A stretch of 64,000 bases of DNA from Pisaster brevispinus (Eukaryota; Echinodermata; Asteroidea; Forcipulatida; Asteriidae): contig JAMKCF010000015.1 of assembly GCA_023634235.1 (NCBI GenBank), positions 7,035,087-7,099,086 on the forward strand. The letters run 5' to 3'. Positions 55,260 to 64,000 of the stretch are shown here, piece after piece (the first letter of the stretch is position 1; each line of letters begins with the position of its first letter). A program made the translations under genes and the position numbers. A model generated the notes under the pieces. It ran no database searches, was not told the origin of the DNA, and saw only the letters and a list, made by a program, of their open reading frames with translations.

Positions 55260-57725
55260 ATACACGTAATCAACTTATTCATGTATGTGTTTGGTTGGGT
55301 AAAATGGTAGCTGTAGGGCTCTTCTTGTCTGTTTTGGGGAAAAAAGGGGAGGAGCAGGTGATACTGATGGCTACATGTACAAGATATTTTTTATTTTAGT
55401 AGTTCTAAGACCTGTGCATGTACTATGTAATTACGCAAATTCTCTAAATTGGCAGTGCATGTGACAGGACCATCAATTTAAAGCTAAGTTTCTTTTCAGA
55501 ACCACATTAATTGAAAGTTGCATGTGCAATGTTATGGTCAACAAACAGTAGTATTTCAAATGAGATTTAAAGGTTTGTGATGAGAAGTAATCAGGTGAAG
55601 TGTTTCTTGTAACAAAACACTGTGGTCTGTTCTGAACTTAGGAGTTCTGAAAAGAACCAGGATGCATCACAGTACAAAATAGAAACAAAAAAATCACTCA
55701 TTTGCTTGCCACAAATAAGCATACCTTTCAGTATAATTATGGTTAGCTTTTTTTAATGAAATGACAACGGTCCAGTAAGCAACAATTCTGCTACTTACAG
55801 GTTTTGTAAAATTGGGCCCAGACTGTCTGACTAGAAATTGGTAATCTAATCTGAGACCATTCTCCATCACAGTCAACTTTCCTAGCACATCACTATTTTT
55901 AAATACTTACTTTAACTTTTTGTATTTTTTTACAACTACCATAGAGCATCTTCATGTATATATTATTTTTAAATGGAAAATATTGAAAAGGACATTAACG
56001 TTGCATTTACATTTCAATTCTTTATCTTATCACACTTCATTAATAATCGATACACACATTTTGTATTATTCAAAGTGTTGAAATAAAAGGTTAACATCTG
56101 TTAAATGAGCATTCCTTTGTCTTTATGCACACAAACCATGACCATTATGACATGATATTATGTGGTTCTTTTTGTAAGTTATGAGTTTGTTATTCATACA
56201 GGGGACTGTTTTAAAACTCATACAGAGCTGTGGTGTGAAATTTAAGCAAAATTTAATGCACAAAGGAATGGGTTTTTTTAACACATGATAACAACATTTG
56301 TAGGACATATTTTCTACAGAAAATGATTTGTAGGGACAGGAAAATTCAAGTACAAAACCTAATAATTTATTAAATTCAGCATTCATATTTTTGATTATGC
56401 AAGTTGAATTGACATTCAATAAATTCAAAGATGGAAATATCTGAGGCTTCTTACTTTTTCTAAGGGCTGTTTTGACATACTTTGTGGGTTAAAAAGTATA
56501 TCAAAAACTCCAGTTATTTTACAATCAACATGAAATAGTTTGCTTATTTATTTGGCAAGACTGAACCCCCCCTCCCCCAGTCAGGTTTTTTATACTTGTG
56601 ATGTACCCCATTCCTTTCCATGTGTTATACCTGAATTGTTAATTGCCTGGAAATAGTGTGTTAAAGATTCAACAATTTCACAATGGATCAACTGGCCTAT
56701 AGCATATTCCCCACCACATAAACACCAAGTACAGTTGAAAATTAGTGTTCCAATAGTTGATATAAGCATACAAACTTTTAGAAATGCTGTTAGCATACAT
56801 GATCTTTAAAATTATAAAGGTTTCCACATCATAATCTGATTTTTTTTTTTTGGGGGGGGGGTAAACTGTGCCTAGCTGGAGAAAGCCTCTCTTTCTTTGG
56901 TCAATTGAGGGCGCTGTTTTTCTTATGTTTTTCCTTATGTTCAAAAATGTGACATTTTATCCGTGAATTACACATTAATGTGCAACATTTGAGCGTGGGA
57001 ACAATTGGATTCTTGCTCAGACACATATTATCTACAACTGGGCTAAGTTTCATGCAAACCCTCTCCGGAGAGAACAAGAATCGTTTTCTAGAAGGATTTC
57101 AGAGCCACGGCCCATAGTCTAATTTGGACACGATCAGTGTTCCAGTTGCACCACGTACACTTCAGAAATTTCCAGTCGCAAAGCGCCAATAATAATTGCT
57201 TGTCTGCATTGATTCTAAAGTTCTCTATCGATATAGAAACAGGAACAGTGATGACGTATCTTCTTTTTTCCCTCAGCTAGGGACCAAATCCTAAAGCTGT
57301 TAAGCGAAAAAAAAGATTGCTTATAACAATAGTAACTGTTGAGAATTTGCAGGGAGCCAGTCAAATGCGATACACATTAGGTTTTTTGTAGAATTTCTGC
57401 TGGTACCCTGTATCTGCTATTACCCGATACTTTTCTGCTTAGCAAATTTGTGGGCTTGTCAGCTTTCTGACAATTCTCATCATCTTAATAAAAAAAAAAC
57501 TTTACTGATAGATAATCGATAATATCGATCACTAGGGTGTTTTTTTAACAGGTTCTCTTCCGGTGGAATCCTAATTCAAGATGAAGACAATAGGGTCAAA
57601 CGGGGACCTTGGGAAACATCGACCCGCTTGGGGTTGGGGTTGACACCTCGTTTGGCCCTGGTCATTACGAAGACTATTGTTCACACTCGACCCCGGTAGC
57701 CTACATCTTTATATCATAGACTTGT
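55260..57725. other. Intergenic DNA without recognisable genes
   Basis: AT-rich, short open frames only, a poly-T/poly-G run near 56840-56860, no repeat family recognised. Confidence 0.5.
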
Positions 57726-57731
57726 ACACAA

Positions 57732-58259
57732 GTCCCGTAATAAAAAGTTTCTTTAAGATTTTAAAAGACATTGTCATCAGGTTGTAAATTCTGTGGCTTT
57801 GAGTTTGAGGTAGAACATCCTGGTGGTTATTCCTTCTGAGATGTCACCGAGAAAAATTGGATATCCAATATCTTATGAACGGCTCCTTGTAAACTAGACT
57901 TGATTTCAAGTCTGACATCGCCGTTATTTATCTGCATCAACCACGAAATTACCCCCCCCCCCCCCGCAGAATGGCTATCGCACTCGTGATCGAAGGTCCC
58001 GTAATAAAAAGTTTCTTTAAGATTTTAAAAGACATTGTCATCAGGTTGTAAATTCTGTGGCTTTGAGTTTGAGGTAGAACATCCTGGTGGTTATTCCTTC
58101 TGAGATGTCACCGAGAAAAATTGGATATCCAATATCTTATGAACGGCTCCTTGTAAACTAGACTTGATTTCAAGTCTGACATCGCCGTTATTTATCTGCA
58201 TCAACCACGAAATTACCCCCCCCCCCCCCGCAGAATGGCTATCGCACTCGTGATCGAAG
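57732..58259. repeat. Perfect 264-bp tandem duplication
   Basis: Copy 1 (57732-57995) and copy 2 (57996-58259) appear identical throughout, including a C14 homopolymer before GCAGAATGG. Each starts GTCCCGTAATAAAAAGTTTC and ends CGTGATCGAAG. Confidence 0.95.
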
Positions 58260-58561
58260 GTTAAAAGCGGGGTTAATTCACAAGAGGGCACTATTTCAGG
58301 CAATATTGTATTATCAGGAGACAGAAAACAGACTCGGGACCAAGTCTACTTTTAAGCGGGTATAAAACCCTTTTTTTGCTAGCCAAAAATATGCCATATA
58401 CTGTAGGCCTATCTTTCATATCAAGAGGACCACTTCAATAATGAATGGACAAACTAACTGCCTGAAACATACGAGGAAATGAGCAGTGGTCATCCGTGCT
58501 GGATTCCTGGCAAAAATCCAAAGTGTGAAATCAACATTTTTATATTAACAACGATTATTAA

Positions 58562-58740
58562 TGTAGGGTCATAAATTGGTAAAATGAATTGCCATAAAAA
58601 CAACTTACTTGGTTAGAAGCACTGCGTCTGTTGATAGTATAAACTATCTTGAGAAAGGATTCCATTCGAAGTAATATGGTTTGAAAAAGATTTTCACTCA
58701 GAATCTTGGTGATAAATAATTTTTCCTTTTTTAAATATAT
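58562..58740 (+). mobile_element. MITE family 6, copy 3 (truncated)
   Basis: ATGTAGGGTCATAAATTGGT, then AACTTACTTGGTTAGAAGCA, GTTGATAGTATA and GAGAAAGGATTCCATTCGAA, as in the left half of 41664-42108. The right half is absent. Confidence 0.8.
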
Positions 58741-59361
58741 CAGCATTACGTTTGGTTCTACAATAAACGGATGTGTGCGACTTCGCAGACGCTGTATTCA
58801 ATGATTTTGTATTTATTTGTATAAGTGTTAGCGCCCCCATGTGTTTCATTTGTTCAAGTTTAAAGAATCGCTAATTTTTTTGGTCCAAATTGTTGTCGAG
58901 TCTAGATGCCCACCAATAGTGGTGGAACCTTATTCGGTACATATACATAAGGATCTAAAATCTGATTATTTGAACAAAAAAGTCGGTCGATGAAAATTGG
59001 ATATAAATTACCGAAAGTGCCGACCGCGCAGACGAGTATCACCGGCCGTTGGCACCATGGACGCACCGGCACTCAGGCCCAGACAGCCGGGCGGCCACCT
59101 GGCGTGAAACACGCCATGTAAATTATTATAACAATTATGACAATACACACCAATAAATGAACGGTGTGTACATTGGGTATACCATACATTCGATACACCG
59201 TGGGTTCTTTACTAATGATGGCAGACTTTGCAAGCCAGAACACTAACCCTTGGTGGGTCATCCGGGGGCGCCATTTTACTTCCTTACATTTTGGGGATTG
59301 ACTGACGCTGAGAATGGAAGACGTATCCGGAGCAATGGCTGTGACCGGAACGCCGGGCGTT

Positions 59362-59407
59362 CAACGTTGTCGTTGCAGCCAACGGCCATTTAGCCATAGC
59401 CGAAGTC
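59362..59407 (+). repeat. Dispersed repeat family 7, copy 2
   Basis: CAACGTTGTCGTTGCAGCCA, ACGGCCATT and AGCCATAGCCGAAGTC, related to 39668-39706. Confidence 0.6.
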
Positions 59408-59817
59408 TCTTGATTGGACTGGCTCTTTACAGACAGCGAAGTAAGTCAGTTTTGGACGGAGGTGTATTTCAATGTGAAAGTACACAGCACTTCATGTGAC
59501 CCGCTCTCTTCCTCTTTGTTATGCCGAAACTTAGATTTTTCGAGTAACACTTTTGCTATAAGAGCCTAATTAGAATTCCAAAGAAAGACAAAGTTCGGAC
59601 ATTGTGTGACGTCATGAAGAAACACTTAGGGAAACCATTGCTATATTGAACCCTTTCTCTAGGGTTGAATATATTTTGTGAATTCACGTCTTGCATCGTG
59701 AGCGCACTACATGATGTAGTGTATTCGTGATGTACGACCTGCCCTGGATCTGGCAGGTGGCTTTCGCATGTTAATCCTTGGAAACCGTCAGTCTAAAAAA
59801 GGGTGTTTATTGTAAGT

Positions 59818-60078
59818 GGTGTTTGAAGCCTTGCATGGTTTGGATCATAAGAAATACCATAGTAGTAAACTTGCGCGTACCACCATATAAAACTCTTTTG
59901 GGAGAAGTGTCACACAGAAGAGAGCCGGTGGTCTCGACATCTTGAACGGGATAACTCACCTGAAGATGAGCAGAGTATACTGTTCGAAACGTCGAGACCA
60001 CACCGGTTCTTTTCAGATCCAACAATTCTCTAAAGAGTTTTATACACTATGGTTGTACCCGCAAGTTTACTACTATAA
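59818..60078. repeat. Dispersed foldback repeat family 5, copy 2
   Basis: The ends TAGTAGTAAACTTGCGCGTA and CCCGCAAGTTTACTACTA are inverted copies. The centre carries CCGGTGGTCTCGACATCTTG and, inverted, TTCGAAACGTCGAGACCACACCGG. Related to 34668-34870. Confidence 0.8.
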
Positions 60079-60847
60079 TTTTGTTTTTCCTTTTATTGTA
60101 CTTTGGAGAAGTTGAACAAGTCCCCTTCAAGCTTCCCGTACGCAAACAAGAATAATTATGCATTGGTTTCATCCATGGAATTCCTGTTTGTCATTTTAAA
60201 CAAAGACAGTGAAATGGTTTTCTGGTTTATCAATATTGATTATCATCTGTCACCGCGATTATCAAAACAATAGTGTCTCGCCATTGTTTTGTCACGGGTG
60301 CGTAGACCTCGTTTTGAACATCCTGTCCACCGACAAGTTGTGTGGCTCAACCAGCGCATTGATGGGGAAACGCGCTACGATGGGTTTTGCTGTCCCGCTC
60401 GGCCGACATGGGCAAGTCTAGCGTTTGATATGCCGGTCATTGACCCTAGTGCTTCACTACACCAAAATGCAGCAATCTACTAATAGCACAGAAACGTCCA
60501 AATTGACACCGACATTTTTTCATCAGAGGGAGTTCAGAAGGGCGTCAAATCGTTACAAGGGTGGTCGGTTACCAACGATGTTTCATTCCCCGTAATCAAT
60601 TGAGACATATTGTAAGCAAATTATTCTGAGTTGTATCGATAGCCAAGTTAGATACAATTCATTCTTTTGAACAGGTTAGTTTTGCATTTCAGTTTTTGAC
60701 ACTCGTCTGGATTTAGGGTGTTTCATCCATTCGAAGAAAGTTCCCTGAAAATAAACCAATCTTTCCATATGCTCTGATGAACAAATTAGAAAGTCTCCCT
60801 GATTTTTTTGAACTTTTCCCTTATTACGTTGATCCAATTCTAAATAT

Positions 60848-61087
60848 CTCCCTGATTGTTGCACAAAATCTCCCTAATTGTAAGATGCAAATATTGGCAT
60901 GCTCTCTGCCCTGGTCTTGGCCTTGGTGCCCCTTCGATTTTCCAATGGAAGCCATTGGCAAAATTCAAATTGTATCCACAACATTTCGTACACGCCTCCC
61001 CCATTCAAACTCCCAGCTGGACTTCCAAACAGTTACTCCCTGACTGTTGCACAACATCTCCCCGATTGCAAGATACAAATGCTGGCA
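60848..61087. repeat. Partial direct duplication, 188-bp spacing
   Basis: The 52-base segment 60848-60899 (CTCCCTGATTGTTGCACAAA, ending TTGGCA) recurs at 61036-61087 with seven substitutions. The intervening sequence is not clearly repeated. Confidence 0.8.
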
Positions 61088-61149
61088 GCTCTTGTAGTGA
61101 AGTTCCAGTCTGCAGACTGTTCTAGAACTTCTAATGCCGTTAAGTAAAT

Positions 61150-63620
61150 TTTGTGAGTGGGCAGTTCCCCCCCCCCCCTCCCCAAGCTGATGTCTGTGTG
61201 GCACATCTATATTTAATGTTCCTTAAAAAAAAAAAACTCTTAGAAAATAAGGTGAGAAGATTGAGTTCCTAGCACGCAATATTAATGGCCCCTTTTTTTA
61301 AACTGAGAACAAGGGGGGATGAACAGACAAATAATGAATATATTTATTATGTACACACAATTTTTTACCTAAATTAAACTTCCATTGATCCGCTGAGGCA
61401 AAGCTGCATGTACACCATGTACATAATAGTGTTTGCAAGCAGCAGTGACCAATATTATATTAATACGAAGTGATAGTCACTAAAAGTATGTCGTAAATAG
61501 GTCGAATTTTCAAGCAAGATGCCGTATTAACCTCAAAACAGTCTTCGGACCGTCTGTGGCGCAAGTGACTGTTAAGGAATATTAAATCCCCCTTCCCGAA
61601 ATGCCCCTGTGCCGACCCGCCAGTACCTCCCATATGTATATTTATACAGGAATGGAACGCACCGAATCAACTGGACAGCAATAAGTGATATATATTCACC
61701 CTGGTCTAGCCACTTTTATTATCGACTAATCGAATTACAATTTGAAAGCGTAAGTCCCCGTAAGTGTCAGCGTGTAGACACACCGAAGAAGACCGGGGAC
61801 TTGACGACAAGCGACCCGTGGCCCTAAGGGTCGGCGGGCAGAAGTCAACCGCTAGCACCCTCCCCGCAACGTGGGGTCCCCGCTGTCAGCTGAACTATGA
61901 AAATATTGTTCTTCGGTGGTCCTCTGAGGCCGACCGTGGGTGACCTGCGGATTAGGGAACTTGACCTCGGGGTCACGACTTCAGGAGGGGTGTGTAGATA
62001 GCATAACAACAGTGACTTTAGGATCATTCGGGGTCGTTGTGTCAGTTTAGCGTGCAGTGCCCAAGGAGTGGTTCAGATTTTTATGGAGGGAGAGAACCCT
62101 AACTTTAAGTAAAGCGTCTTATATTTTTTTGTCCAGAGAAAAGCCATGGTCTAATGCCAGTATTTAGAATCAAGGCAAAATACTTGCTAAAATCTCACCT
62201 AGGTGGGGCCATTTTGTTTTCTTGCCACACATAGCCAACTCGATCAAACGGAAAAGCCCCCAGTTTGGCCACTTTGGCCCCAGTCATCCTTATAGCGCAT
62301 AGGGAACCAGACAAGAGGGCCACCTCTGCACTGTCTGTGCTGACTTTTCATGGTTTTCATCTACACGGCCGAAACAAAACCCTTAGCGACACCATCATCC
62401 TGCCAGCGGCTTGACCAGCATGTCGGCCCGATGGTCGAACCGCAGTCCGCCGCGATCGCTTCTCTAAACACCTATACAAAAATTAATCGGCACAAATTTG
62501 TATCTTGTTCGTTCGGTTCACCGGGCAGTTATCAAAGCAGTGGCGTGTAGCCGTGGGGACTGGACGGGAGATTTAGCGTTTCGTCCCCCATGGTGTGTCG
62601 GTATATTTTTAACCCGCGTTTATTTACTCACTATGTTGAGGCCGCGGAACAGACGGGATGACCACGTTACTTCTCGAAAAGCAAATACAATCACTGCAAT
62701 GAAGCATTATATAGTGAGACTCGTGAAACTTCTGCACATAAATCGGCGGGAATGTTGGGGACAGGGCCATTCAAGTTTCATTTCTTAACAAGGCATTTCA
62801 TTGGAAAGTCTTCGAGGTTATTTGGACGGAGTATCAAAGCATGGATCGGGGGGGGCATCAAGGCTAAGACAAGGAGCAACTTCGCAGGTGCAATTGCCTC
62901 CTTTGACGTACGTGTTGTTCATATTGTGCAGTTGTTGGTTGTTGGTCATTGCTCAATGGTTCTGCCGATAAAGTAATGTGAAGGCATCTCAACCTTCGTC
63001 TCAGAACCAAAGCTTCTCCTAAATGAAATGTCAGTCTCAAGGTTGAAACCCGCCAATAAACCTAATACTCGGTACTTTATTTCAAGAGACAATTACCAAA
63101 TTCTTGGAAGGTTTCAACACAGGTACTTATTAAAGAGAGTAAAATTTACGTATGGAAATCTCTCGTCATACAAGGCGTTGTGAAAGGAGCGCGGAGAAGA
63201 GATTTTTTTTTAAGTCGACCAAAGAAGACTCGTGCTCCAGATCTTGAGGTATGGTGCCGGCCTCCCTTAATCTACACCACCACTGGTACATATTTGCCCT
63301 GATTTTTTTCCCCTGCTAAGACCACACGATGACAGACATAAGTGGCCCTGAGTTTCTCAAACACAAGCAAGCGCAGGGATCAGGCCCAGGGTGTTTGGGT
63401 TATCAAATTGAGTCGGTAATTGTTCTCCTCAGGTGACGGAGAGGAGTTTATGAATGGTCACTTTTTTCCTCTCCAGTGCGGACTTCTTTTTGAATTACAT
63501 TGAAGGTGTGGGAGTTCAATTTGATTATTAACAAATTACTGTCCCAACACACATGGTGTGAACTTGGGGTTGGGCAGTATTATATTGGTGTTCAGGTCTT
63601 TCAGCAAAGCCCCTGCTGAA
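61150..63620. other. Intergenic DNA without recognisable genes
   Basis: Several short open frames around 61.6-63.0 kb, including a somewhat GC-richer part at 61780-62040, show no family signature or convincing splice pattern. Confidence 0.5.
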
Positions 63621-63624
63621 GGAC

Positions 63625-63802
63625 TAGACTTGTGGACAAGCCGTGAAATGTTTGTCGCGATGATAGCATTATAAAACGACCCTCCCGCAAGTATACTCTC
63701 GCGAGACTGCTGCTCCCGCGAGACCTCTGGCGACTACAAAATGGTGGGTTGTCGGGAGCCAGCAATATGCGACATCAGTTGAACGACTTGTCCACAAGTC
63801 TA
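63625..63802. mobile_element. 178-bp MITE carrying a TCTCGCGAGA palindrome
   Basis: The left end TAGACTTGTGGACAAGCCGT and right end ACGACTTGTCCACAAGTCTA are inverse copies with one mismatch. The interior holds TTATAAAA (about 63669), TCTCGCGAGA (63697-63706), a second imperfect CTCCCGCGAGAC, and ACAAAATGGTG. No coding capacity. Confidence 0.7.
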
Positions 63803-64000
63803 CTCAAGAACCAATAAATTGGGCCTTTCGTGACGTCAGTGCTGTTTGGGTATTACTCATGCAGCAAGAAACTATATCTGATTTTTAAATTGATAGATAG
63901 TTTTAGAGACGATCTATCATCAGAGACTGCCGTCATTTTGTGATCGGTCCCTGACATGGGGCGGGGGGGGGGGGGGCTTGTTTTTGTTGTTTATGAGTTT

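Noticed and set aside
59314..59499. 61-codon open frame starting MEDVSGAMAVTG
   Set aside because: Its central part belongs to dispersed repeat family 7, and no second exon is evident.
60209..60483. Two overlapping open frames (70 and 64 codons)
   Set aside because: They overlap in different frames without family similarity or splice sites; treated as chance.
62350..62976. Cluster of open frames of 66-96 codons
   Set aside because: No recognisable domain, no coherent splice pattern, and mutually overlapping frames.

Overview
The window is AT-rich animal genomic DNA with GT-AG introns. It carries pieces of developmental and sperm genes in a background of MITEs, foldback elements, SINE fragments and decayed non-LTR retrotransposons. 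The gene set (UNC5, Wnt8, a single-domain CatSper3 with a very arginine-rich S4, a beta-1,4-galactosyltransferase) and the abundance of foldback DNA point to a marine invertebrate deuterostome, most likely an echinoderm. The phylum is an inference; no species can be named from the sequence alone.

Layout from left to right. 1-1182 (+): the last coding exon of a netrin receptor UNC5 (end of the death domain) and its 3' UTR. 1.5-12.8 kb: repeat-bearing intergenic DNA. 12851-14323 (+): an intronless coding region for a basic 490-residue protein of no family I recognise; its presumed 3' UTR holds a 55-bp copy of its own coding sequence. 16672-20347 (-): a complete Wnt8 gene in six coding exons, 353 residues. 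22291-30458 (+): a complete CatSper3 gene in eight coding exons, 379 residues, head-to-head with Wnt8. Its last intron contains three concentric inverted-repeat systems. 30.5-35.6 kb: a 12-bp minisatellite, a retrotransposon remnant and a 1.6-kb foldback element. 35680-47967 (+): a beta-1,4-galactosyltransferase of the B4GALT5/6 type, eight coding exons, 413 residues. 48-64 kb: gene-poor. It holds one small three-exon candidate gene with an in-frame TAG (53795-55053), a perfect 264-bp tandem duplication, and a short MITE carrying a TCTCGCGAGA palindrome.

For the Wnt8, CatSper3 and galactosyltransferase models every intron phase closes, the summed exon lengths are multiples of three, and the assembled proteins have the expected family length and motifs. 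This is the strongest evidence that the exon calls are right. The genes do not form a functional pathway together: UNC5 is an axon-guidance receptor, Wnt8 a secreted morphogen, CatSper3 a sperm calcium-channel subunit, and the galactosyltransferase a Golgi enzyme. The most unusual material is repeat architecture: nested foldback elements inside CatSper3, a templated insertion beside the orphan gene, and one MITE family that has entered introns of all three multi-exon genes.
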